A stretch of DNA of 64,000 bases from an uncultured Bacteroidia bacterium (lineage in GTDB: Bacteria > Bacteroidota > Bacteroidia > Bacteroidales > Prolixibacteraceae): positions 1 to 64,000 of the forward strand of contig CAIXZH010000077.1 in NCBI GenBank assembly GCA_903923905.1, given 5' to 3'. Position numbers and translations under genes: made by a program. The notes beneath the pieces are model-generated. The model was not told where the DNA came from. It made no database searches and saw only the letters and a list, made by a program, of their open reading frames with translations. Shown piece by piece: positions 35,303 through 42,666 of the stretch; within the stretch, counting starts at the first letter, position 1; each line of letters starts with the position of its first letter.

Positions 35303-35319
35303 CGTCACAAATAAAAAAT

Positions 35320-35392
35320 GCGGAAGTAGCTCAGTTGGTAGAGCATCAGCTTCCCAAGCTGAGGGTCGCGAGTTCGAGTCTCGTTTTCCGCT
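35320..35392 (+). tRNA. tRNA-Gly (anticodon CCC)
   Basis: A 73-nt cloverleaf: acceptor GCGGAAG pairs with TTTCCGC (one G.U), D arm GCTC/GAGC, anticodon stem TCAGC/GCTGA with loop TTCCCAA (anticodon at 35353-35355), T arm GCGAG/CTCGT with loop TTCGAGT, discriminator T73. CCA is not encoded. The codon read is GGG. Confidence 0.97.
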
Positions 35393-35577
35393 CAAAATAT
35401 CAGTTAGTTACTCTACAAGGTGATTAACTGATTTTTCTTTATTAGGCTGTTTTCAATTCAATTTTAGGCATGCATGCAAATCGGAATATTACCCAATTTG
35501 CATATGAATGGCTCTGTTTCTGTAATCAAAGTGCTAAAACCAAAAATAATTCTGTGGTTTATTCAAATATCCGGAAA

Positions 35578-36363
35578 ATGAACACCCGCATAAGTTTCCT
35601 CCTGATTCTTGTATTTAAGTCTTTTTGTATTGATGCTCAGGAGATATTTACCCCCCCGGTTAAACCTGGTAGTACTTTTAAAGTTGGAGAGTTTCTTACT
35701 TATCAGATCCGATATGGTTTTATCGTGGGTGGAATTACTACCCTTTCGCTTGATGAGGCGGTTTTTGATAATAAGGCGGTCTTTCATGCCCAGGCAATTG
35801 GACAAACTACAGGAATGGCCAATGCAATTTATGGAGTAAGAGACGTGTACGAAAGCTGGTTCGACAAAAAAACCACTCTTCCTTACAGGCAGGTACGAAA
35901 CATCAAAGAAGGGCACTATACCAATTATAACGAAGTTACCTATAACAGGAAAAATAACACGGTAAATTCAAAATTGTCTGGAATACATAAGGTTCCAGAA
36001 AAGATTCTTGATCTTACTTCAACATTTTATTACCTGAGACAGATCGATTTTTCCAAATTAAATGAAGACGATGTAGTTTTCGTAAACATGTTTTTTGCTG
36101 ATGAAATATTTCCTTTCAGACTCAGATACAAAGGAAAGGAGATCATCCATACCAAATTTGGTAAAATCAGTTGTCTTAAAATCTGTCCGGTAGTTGAAGT
36201 CGGGCGTATGTTCAAAGCAAAGGACGATTTAACCATTTGGTTTACCGACGATGAAATGCGCCTCCCGGTCCTGGTGCGAATGGATATAAGTATGGTAGGC
36301 TCCGTATTATTAAAACTGATTAAATATGAAAACACGATATCGTCCTTGATAGTACAAAATTAA
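35578..36363 (+). CDS. DUF3108 exported protein
   Basis: A 261-residue secreted protein of the DUF3108 family. From ATG 35578 it starts with a signal peptide (TRISFLLILVFKSFCIDAQ). The domain has GEFLTYQIRYGFIVGGITTLSL near residue 36, GVRDVYESWFDKKTTLPYR at 88 and IWFTDDEMRLPVLVRM near 220, the beta-rich pattern of the family; function is unknown, probably periplasmic. The frame is open 36 codons further upstream, but that stretch lacks a signal and lies close to the tRNA, so I chose the later ATG. Confidence 0.85.
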   Translation: MNTRISFLLILVFKSFCIDAQEIFTPPVKPGSTFKVGEFLTYQIRYGFIVGGITTLSLDEAVFDNKAVFHAQAIGQTTGMANAIYGVRDVYESWFDKKTTLPYRQVRNIKEGHYTNYNEVTYNRKNNTVNSKLSGIHKVPEKILDLTSTFYYLRQIDFSKLNEDDVVFVNMFFADEIFPFRLRYKGKEIIHTKFGKISCLKICPVVEVGRMFKAKDDLTIWFTDDEMRLPVLVRMDISMVGSVLLKLIKYENTISSLIVQN

Positions 36364-36476
36364 ATGTCATAAAATGGGCCGATTTAGAGTTTTTTTATTT
36401 CATTTAAACCTCCTTGCTAATTTTCAGACCAATTTTTGCTTAAGTTTGCTTCAACTGAATAGGCAATGATCTATTC

Positions 36477-37106
36477 ATGGCGGAATTCAAACCGATGAGA
36501 AAGTCAGAAAACCTATTTCATACCCTTCTAAGCAGGGAGATTTATGCGTCCGGACAGGTGAAATCATTTCCTGCCGGTGCAACTATTTTAAATATCAATG
36601 ATTACGTCAAATCAATCCCCATTGTTCTTTCAGGCAGTATTAAAGTGATCCAAACTGACCAGGATGGGAGAGAGATTTTACTTTATTACATAAAACCACC
36701 TGAAAGTTGTATAATGTCTGTGCTTGCCGGCCTTAATGAAAACACCAGTAAGATAAAGGCTGTAGTTGAGGAAGATGCAGAGCTCCTTTTAATTCCGGTT
36801 ACCAAAGCAAGCGAATGGATTCAAAAATTTCCAGAGTGGACAGATTTTATTTTTGCACTTTACCAAAAACGGTTTGAGGAATTACTGGATGTTGTGAATG
36901 CCGTCGCTTTTCAAAAAGTGGATGTACGACTATTACACCTGCTTAGGCAAAAATCGTCTTTATTTCAATCCAGGGAAATTTCAGTTACTCATCAACAGCT
37001 TGCCAATGAGCTTGGAATAACACGCGAAGCAGTGAGTAGAGTATTGAAGCAAATGGAAAACGAAAAACTTCTTACTATGACCAGAAATAAAATTACCCTT
37101 CTGTAA
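36477..37106 (+). CDS. Crp/Fnr-family transcriptional regulator
   Basis: A 209-residue regulator with an N-terminal cyclic-nucleotide-binding-like beta roll (about 20-125; KSFPAGATILN, PIVLSGSIKVIQTDQDGREILLYYIKPPE) and a C-terminal winged helix (VTHQQLANELGITREAVSRVLKQMENE, near 172-198). The Fnr iron-sulfur cysteines are absent, so it senses another signal. An in-frame ATG at residue 7 is an alternative start. It precedes a rhodanese gene by 71 bases on the same strand; this pairing suggests a role in sulfide or redox response. Confidence 0.9.
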   Translation: MAEFKPMRKSENLFHTLLSREIYASGQVKSFPAGATILNINDYVKSIPIVLSGSIKVIQTDQDGREILLYYIKPPESCIMSVLAGLNENTSKIKAVVEEDAELLLIPVTKASEWIQKFPEWTDFIFALYQKRFEELLDVVNAVAFQKVDVRLLHLLRQKSSLFQSREISVTHQQLANELGITREAVSRVLKQMENEKLLTMTRNKITLL

Positions 37107-37177
37107 CTTTGGTCACAAAGATCGGTTTGCCTTAATCGTATTTTTGAGCCAAAATTAAACGAAATCGTAAAATAGCA

Positions 37178-37489
37178 ATGTTTGAATCAATTAAGAATTT
37201 ATTCGGATTAGAAAAAACGGACTATGCTCAGCTGGTCAAAGATGGAGCAATTATTATCGATGTTCGCAGTAAAGGCGAATTTGCAGGTGGTCACATCAGG
37301 GGTTCGATAAATATTTCACTGGATAAGATTGGAAGTAATATTTCGCAGTTGAAAAAGAAGAACAAACCAATCATAACTTGTTGTGCATCCGGAATGCGAA
37401 GTGCTTCAGCAAAAAGCATTTTAAAATCCAACGGATTAGCAGAAGTTTACAATGGCGGAGCGTGGAGCAGCCTGCAGCGCAAAATCTGA
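37178..37489 (+). CDS. Single-domain rhodanese-like sulfurtransferase
   Basis: A 103-residue rhodanese domain with AIIIDVRSKGEFAGGHIRGSIN and active-site Cys in ITCCASGMRS, the six-residue loop typical of sulfurtransferases. It carries persulfide sulfur in the cytoplasm. There is no signal peptide. It is probably controlled by the adjacent Crp/Fnr-like regulator; a -7-like box TATTTTTG lies at 37139-37146. It ends three bases before the convergent SDR gene. Confidence 0.9.
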   Translation: MFESIKNLFGLEKTDYAQLVKDGAIIIDVRSKGEFAGGHIRGSINISLDKIGSNISQLKKKNKPIITCCASGMRSASAKSILKSNGLAEVYNGGAWSSLQRKI

Positions 37490-37491
37490 GC

Positions 37492-38241
37492 TTAAATCAT
37501 AGCTACTCCACCATCTACCGATAAATAGGTGCCGGTGATATGATTTGAAAGATCGCTGGCCATAAAAAGTATTGCACGCGCTATATCCTCCGGAATACCG
37601 TTTCGTTTTAAAGCGGTGCGGCCGGCAGCCTGTTCCTGTTGTTCTTTGGGCATCCAGCTGGTTGCGTCTGTGATCGTAAGCCCGGGTGCAACTGTATTAA
37701 CGCGAATACCTGATGGGCCCAGTTCCAGTGCCAGTGATTTTACCAAAGCATCAATGGCCGACTTCGCTGCACTATGAGATGAAAAGCCCATTCCCGGATG
37801 TCGGGACAAACCACTTGAAACTGCGACAATTACACCGGATTTTCTAGTAATCATTCCTGGAATTACTGCTCTTGAGGTGTTGTAGAACGATTTCATTTCA
37901 CCATAATATTTGTTTGAGAAATCTTCCCAGGATAGCTGCATAAAAGGGGCAACCTTAAAGTGCATCCCTGCATTGATAACCAGGATATCAGGATCGCCCC
38001 AGGTTTTTAGCACTATCTCCATCATCTTTTCCACCTGACCTGCATCGGTTACATCTGCCTGTATGGCAATGGCCTTGCCATTGTTTGCGGTGATTTCATC
38101 TACCACTTTTAGGGCAGCGGCTTCATTCTGATTAAAATTCACAATTACCCGTGCCCCTTCAGCGGCAAAGAGTATTGCCGTTTGAGCACCAATTCCGCGA
38201 CTGGCACCGGTAATGATTGCAACCTTGTCTTTTAGCATCAT
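37492..38241 (-). CDS. SDR oxidoreductase (FabG-like) with His in place of catalytic Tyr
   Basis: A 249-residue classical short-chain dehydrogenase fold. The TGASRGIG loop (11-18), INAGMH (the NAG motif, about 90) and SS at 142-143 are intact, and the C terminus TGTYLSVDGG is FabG-like. The catalytic Y-x3-K reads H156-SAA-K160 (codon CAT at 37776-37774), so the proton donor is replaced by His. This may reduce or change activity. It starts with two adjacent Met codons. It is 67 bases downstream of rubrerythrin; any functional link is unclear. Confidence 0.9.
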   Translation of the reverse strand: MMLKDKVAIITGASRGIGAQTAILFAAEGARVIVNFNQNEAAALKVVDEITANNGKAIAIQADVTDAGQVEKMMEIVLKTWGDPDILVINAGMHFKVAPFMQLSWEDFSNKYYGEMKSFYNTSRAVIPGMITRKSGVIVAVSSGLSRHPGMGFSSHSAAKSAIDALVKSLALELGPSGIRVNTVAPGLTITDATSWMPKEQQEQAAGRTALKRNGIPEDIARAILFMASDLSNHITGTYLSVDGGVAMI

Positions 38242-38308
38242 AGCAATTAAACTTTAGGTGATTATTAATAGTTCCCGACTAATACCTCATTCCACAATAA
38301 AGGTAACC

Positions 38309-38887
38309 TTAATAGTTTTCAGCCACTTCTTCAAAGTAACCAATGGGATGATTACAGGCTGGGCAGATTTGCGGTGGATTTTCTCCTTCGTGCACATGTC
38401 CGCATTTGAGGCATTCCCAACGGATCGGTTTATCGCGTTTAAAGACCGTTCCGTCCTCCAATCTTTTGAGTAATTTTTCAAAGCGTCTGGCGTGTTCAGC
38501 CTCCACTTTTGAGATCAGATAAAAAATAGCAGCTATTGCCGGAAATCCCTCGGCTTTAGCAGTTTCTGAGAAATGAATATAAAGTTCTGTGGCCTCCCTG
38601 CTTTCCTCGTCTACAGCACTTTTCAGATTATCAATGGTTTGATTGGATAATCCGGTGGTAAATGTTGAATTAATTTCAACAGTCCCTCCCTCCATGAATT
38701 TAATAAACTGTTTGGCATGCGACTGTTCCTGTAAAGCTGTTTTAGCAAATATAGAAGAGATCTGTTCATAACCCTCTGCTTTTGCCTTTTCGGCAAACAG
38801 TTCATAACGATTTTTTGCCTGGCATTCACTGGCGAATGCTTTTAGCAGATTCTGCTCAGTCACCGTTCCTTTGATAGATTTTGCCAT
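38309..38887 (-). CDS. Rubrerythrin
   Basis: A 192-residue non-heme iron peroxidase that removes hydrogen peroxide in anaerobes. A ferritin-like four-helix domain (1-145) has the diiron Glu and His residues in FASECQAKNRYELFA, EQSHAKQF, DEESREATELY and KVEAEHARRFEKLL. The C-terminal rubredoxin-like domain binds iron with CLKCGHVH and CPACNHP. Length and order are standard. It supports an anaerobic or microaerophilic lifestyle. It is probably transcribed alone or with the SDR gene downstream. Confidence 0.95.
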   Translation of the reverse strand: MAKSIKGTVTEQNLLKAFASECQAKNRYELFAEKAKAEGYEQISSIFAKTALQEQSHAKQFIKFMEGGTVEINSTFTTGLSNQTIDNLKSAVDEESREATELYIHFSETAKAEGFPAIAAIFYLISKVEAEHARRFEKLLKRLEDGTVFKRDKPIRWECLKCGHVHEGENPPQICPACNHPIGYFEEVAENY

Positions 38888-38953
38888 ATATGATTTATTT
38901 TATAATTTACACTTTGCATGTTGCAATTTGAATCCTTTACTCAATAAGGTTCT

Positions 38954-40390
38954 TTAATTTTCGCTAAAATTCTCGCCTATTTTTCTCCTTGTCTGATCTC
39001 TTAAATTGAGCAGTTCCGTTGAACCTCCCACTTTATAAATATGAGGCATAATAAAACGTTTGTGTTCGGGAGGCAACGATGCAGCGCGCGAAAATAAGTA
39101 TTTCTGACACTGTAACGGATCGGGGAGGGGTTGGGAAATTTCATTATTTTCATATACTTTTTGGTGCAGCAATTCCCTTCCCAGTCCGGCTACACGGGTC
39201 CATTTGTCAGGATAAATGGGATTATAAATGAAATCACATGAATCGGGATTTTCGTGTTCCAGCAGAATGCCATCGCGAAAAAAATTACCTTCGGCATCAA
39301 AGTACCGGTAAAGTGATTTTCTTCCCGGGAATGTCATCTTTTCGATATTCTCCGAAATTTTCATGCGTGCAATGTCGTTACAGAGTGCTAGTTTGTAAAC
39401 ACCGTCAAGTGAAGCATCAGGTTTCCCGGTGATCAGTTCTGTACCTACACCGAAACCGTCAATGGAGGAATCTTGTTCAAAAAGACTATTGATCACATAT
39501 TCATTTAATTGATTGGAAGCTAATATCCTCACATATGGTAGGCCCGCTGTGTCAAGCATTGTACGGGCCTTTTTGCTTAGATAGGCCAGATCTCCGCTGT
39601 CAAGCCGTATACCCGCAAGTCTATGACCGCTTTTTTCCAATTCTTTAGCAACAATTATTACATTTGGGATGCCACTCCGCAAGGTGTCATAAGTGTCTAC
39701 TAGTAAAATCGGATTCCCCGGATTAAAACGCACGTATTCCCTGAAAGCTGTCAGTTCATCACCGAAACTTTGAACCCAGCTGTGTGCCATGGTTCCTGAT
39801 ACAGGGATATCGTATAAAAATCCGGCTTGTACGTTTGAAGTGGATGAGGCTCCACCAATAATTGCAGCCCGGGTAGCCTGAATTCCCCCCGTTCCATGTG
39901 CCCTTCTAAGTCCAAAGTCAGAAAAGGGTTTTTCCCCACATGCAAGCTTAATCCTGAAGGATTTCGTGGCTATCAGCGACTCGAAATTAAGGATGTTGAG
40001 CACCAATGTTTCAATTAGTTGTGCTTCAATAATGTTCCCTTCAACCCTGAGAATTGGTTCATTTGGGAAAACCAGTTCCCCTTCCCGTACTGAGAATATC
40101 GTTCCATTGAAGCGGAATTCTTTCAGATATTCAATGAAAGAGGTATGAAATCCTAGTCTTTTAAGGTAGTTTAGGTTTTCCTCCGAATACCGGAAAGCGG
40201 TTAGTGCATCGAGTAGATCCGCTAATCCGGCAAAAACAAGGAAGCCTCCTTCAAAGGGAGTAGTCCTGAAAAAATAATCAAATACGGAAGATTCATCTTT
40301 TTTTCCGGACAATAAATAACCCTGGGACATCGATAATTCATAATAATCGGTGTAAAGGCCCAAAGTTTCAACGGAGAAATCTGTCATCAT
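38954..40390 (-). CDS. pncB: Nicotinate phosphoribosyltransferase
   Basis: Converts nicotinate and PRPP to nicotinate mononucleotide in NAD salvage. From ATG 40390 the protein has about 478 residues, beginning at the conserved LGLYTDYYELSMSQGY. Other marks are FSDFGLRRAHGTGGIQATRA (substrate site), LVDTYDTLRSGI, IRLDSGDLA and DGFGVGTELIT. The frame is open for 48 codons upstream, to 40534, with a hydrophobic stretch (ILILALCFCILIGVF); a membrane anchor would be odd for this cytosolic enzyme, so I treat it as leader. It lies downstream of purA on the same strand, with rubrerythrin after it. Confidence 0.92.
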   Translation of the reverse strand: MMTDFSVETLGLYTDYYELSMSQGYLLSGKKDESSVFDYFFRTTPFEGGFLVFAGLADLLDALTAFRYSEENLNYLKRLGFHTSFIEYLKEFRFNGTIFSVREGELVFPNEPILRVEGNIIEAQLIETLVLNILNFESLIATKSFRIKLACGEKPFSDFGLRRAHGTGGIQATRAAIIGGASSTSNVQAGFLYDIPVSGTMAHSWVQSFGDELTAFREYVRFNPGNPILLVDTYDTLRSGIPNVIIVAKELEKSGHRLAGIRLDSGDLAYLSKKARTMLDTAGLPYVRILASNQLNEYVINSLFEQDSSIDGFGVGTELITGKPDASLDGVYKLALCNDIARMKISENIEKMTFPGRKSLYRYFDAEGNFFRDGILLEHENPDSCDFIYNPIYPDKWTRVAGLGRELLHQKVYENNEISQPLPDPLQCQKYLFSRAASLPPEHKRFIMPHIYKVGGSTELLNLRDQTRRKIGENFSEN

Positions 40391-40552
40391 AGTGCCGGTT
40401 TTATAGAAATTAAGTCTCTGATCGATGACATAGAGTGGTGGATCAGGACTGGAAAATACCCCTATTAAAATGCAGAAGCAAAGTGCCAGAATTAAAATTT
40501 CCTGAATACTTTGCAATTTGCATTTTTCATTCACTATTTTGCTTTAGTGGAC

Positions 40553-41821
40553 TTATCTCACGATAGTCTGTGACCGGTCGGGGCCAACAGAAACAATAGA
40601 AATCGGAACCCCCAGCTGTGATTCAAGATAGGAGATGTAATTGTTTAATTCCTCCGGAAAATCACTTTCACTGGTTACTCCTGTGAGTGGTTTTTTCCAG
40701 CCTGGAATTGACTCAAAGATTGGTTCAACGCTATCGTCGAGTTCATAAGGAAAATCTTTGGTTAGCACCCCTCCTATTTTATATTTAGTGCAGACCGATA
40801 TGGCATCGAAATCATCGAGTACATCGGCTTTCATCATAATCAATTCAGTAACACCGTTAATCATGATGGCATATTTGAGTGCGACCAGATCGAGCCAGCC
40901 GCAGCGGCGGGGACGGCCTGTTGTAGAACCATATTCGTGTCCTACATCCCTGAGTTTTTGACCTGTTGCATCATTTAATTCGGTAGGAAACGGACCGCTT
41001 CCTACCCGAGTACAATAGGCTTTGAAAATTCCATAGACTTTCCCGATCTTGTTTGGGGCAATTCCCAAACCGGTACACGCTCCTGCTGTTATTGTATTTG
41101 AAGAAGTTACAAAGGGGTAGGAGCCGAAATCGATGTCCAGCATCGTTCCCTGGGCACCCTCTGCAATGACCGATTTGCCAGCTTTTATTTGGTTATTAAT
41201 AAATGTTTCACTTTCAATAAGTTGGAATTGGCGGATTGTTTCAATTCCTTCAAACCAAGCCTTTTCATAATCTGCGAGTGCTGCTGCGTAATCAAAATGA
41301 TAATAATTACTCAATAGATCGGTATGTTGTTTGACCCTGATCCTGTATTTCTCTTCAAAATTGAGGAGGATATCTCCAACACGGAGGCCGTCTCTTCCTA
41401 TTTTATCCCGGTATGCGGGGCCTATACCTTTAAGTGTCGAGCCAATTTTTGCATCCCCTTTGGCAGCTTCTGAGGCTGCGTCCAATAACCTGTGTGTTGG
41501 AAGAATAAGGTGAGCTTTTTTGGAAATGAAAAGGGTTTTCTTCAGGTCAAATCCAAGTTTAAGTAAAGAATCGATCTCCTTCTTGAAGATACATGGGTCA
41601 ATCACAACACCGTTACCAATCACGTTTATCTTATCATCCCTGAAAATCCCGGAAGGGATAGTATGCAAAACATGTTTTATATGATTGAATTCAAGGGTAT
41701 GACCGGCATTAGGGCCGCCCTGAAACCGTGTAATTACATCATAATGCGGGGTTAAAACGTCCACAATTTTCCCTTTCCCTTCGTCTCCCCATTGAAGACC
41801 AAGTAATACATCTACCTTCAT
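40553..41821 (-). CDS. purA: Adenylosuccinate synthetase
   Basis: GTP-dependent enzyme joining IMP and aspartate in AMP synthesis. The 422-residue protein has the N-terminal GLQWGDEGKGKIVD (GTP P-loop with catalytic Asp), FQGGPNAGHT with the active His, AEGAQGTMLDIDFGSYPFVTSS and GRPRRCGWLD. All expected blocks are present. It follows fur by about 310 bases; rsh-fur-purA is a conserved order in Bacteroidetes. A -7 promoter box is about 40 bases upstream. Confidence 0.97.
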   Translation of the reverse strand: MKVDVLLGLQWGDEGKGKIVDVLTPHYDVITRFQGGPNAGHTLEFNHIKHVLHTIPSGIFRDDKINVIGNGVVIDPCIFKKEIDSLLKLGFDLKKTLFISKKAHLILPTHRLLDAASEAAKGDAKIGSTLKGIGPAYRDKIGRDGLRVGDILLNFEEKYRIRVKQHTDLLSNYYHFDYAAALADYEKAWFEGIETIRQFQLIESETFINNQIKAGKSVIAEGAQGTMLDIDFGSYPFVTSSNTITAGACTGLGIAPNKIGKVYGIFKAYCTRVGSGPFPTELNDATGQKLRDVGHEYGSTTGRPRRCGWLDLVALKYAIMINGVTELIMMKADVLDDFDAISVCTKYKIGGVLTKDFPYELDDSVEPIFESIPGWKKPLTGVTSESDFPEELNNYISYLESQLGVPISIVSVGPDRSQTIVR

Positions 41822-42133
41822 CCGATTATCTTTTTATTATTTACATTGGGCAAAAATCGACCAAAGGTACTGATTATTTTTGGAAAACAGGAATAAAAAT
41901 TGAGCTGAAAGACCAGATTCATTGACGAACTGGAAAGGCTGAGATCCGATTATTTATAGCGTTAATTATGAATAAGATGCAAACTTTTAGCAACCGGCTG
42001 ATTTAGCTCTGTAATCAGGTTTTGAAAACACACACCTTCTAACGGGAAATATAGTAATCACTCCGGAATCAACTATAAAAAGCCAGTTACAATATTATTA
42101 TTAAAACAATAATTCGTTCCGGATTTTTATTTA
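41822..42133. other. fur-purA intergenic region
   Basis: About 310 bases containing the purA promoter at its left end. No gene, tRNA or convincing terminator is visible in the rest. Confidence 0.5.
41862..41869 (-). promoter_or_regulatory. -7 promoter box of purA
   Basis: On the minus strand TACCTTTG (41869-41862) matches TAnnTTTG, about 40 bases upstream of the purA start. No clear -33 element is present. Confidence 0.5.
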
Positions 42134-42571
42134 TCAGATGACATCATCCATCTCGCCATAGAGGTAAAGGGAGTGATGGGAGAGTCTGAAATTATGTTGA
42201 GCGCAGGCATCTTTTATAATTTCAAGAATTCTCGGATCATGAAACTCCTTCACATTTCCATTTCTGATGTCAATCAAATGATCATGTTGTTTGGATGCAA
42301 GTGTCTTCTCAAATTGAGCAATATTTTTCCCAAATTGGTGCTTAATGACTAACTTGCAATCAAGCAAAAGTTCAATGGTATTATATAAAGTTGCACGACT
42401 AACCCGATAATTTTTATTTTTCATTGAGATATACAACGTCTCTATGTCGAAATGTCCATCCCGCGAGTAGATCTCGTCAAGAATAGCAAAACGCTCCGGT
42501 GTCTTCCGATGGCCCTTTCTTTCAAGGTATTCCGTAAATAGTGATTTTACTGTTTCTCTACTGTTAAGCAT
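42134..42571 (-). CDS. fur: Fur-family transcriptional regulator
   Basis: A 145-residue metal-responsive repressor. The winged-helix domain has KGHRKTPERFAILDEIY and VSRATLYNTIELLLDCKLV; the dimer domain starts with KQHDHLID. The first structural-zinc CxxC seen in most Fur proteins (HDHLIC-x2-C) is replaced by HDHLIDIRNG, and no C-terminal cysteine pair is present. It therefore lacks the usual Cys4 zinc site and may sense iron, zinc or peroxide by other ligands. Upstream are two 16-bp direct repeats. Confidence 0.9.
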   Translation of the reverse strand: MLNSRETVKSLFTEYLERKGHRKTPERFAILDEIYSRDGHFDIETLYISMKNKNYRVSRATLYNTIELLLDCKLVIKHQFGKNIAQFEKTLASKQHDHLIDIRNGNVKEFHDPRILEIIKDACAQHNFRLSHHSLYLYGEMDDVI

Positions 42572-42614
42572 ACTATTCGTACTTAATCTAAGTTAAAATA
42601 GGGTGTAAAATTAG

Positions 42615-42646
42615 AAAATATTTTGAGAATAAAATATTTTGAGAAT
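42615..42646. repeat. Tandem 16-bp repeat upstream of fur
   Basis: Two perfect copies of AAAATATTTTGAGAAT (42615-42630 and 42631-42646) are followed by a partial third. Each copy contains the 10-bp palindrome AAAATATTTT. They lie 44 bases upstream of the fur start and could be binding sites for Fur itself; this is inference. Confidence 0.7.
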
Positions 42647-42666
42647 AAAATGTGAACTGAAAGGTA

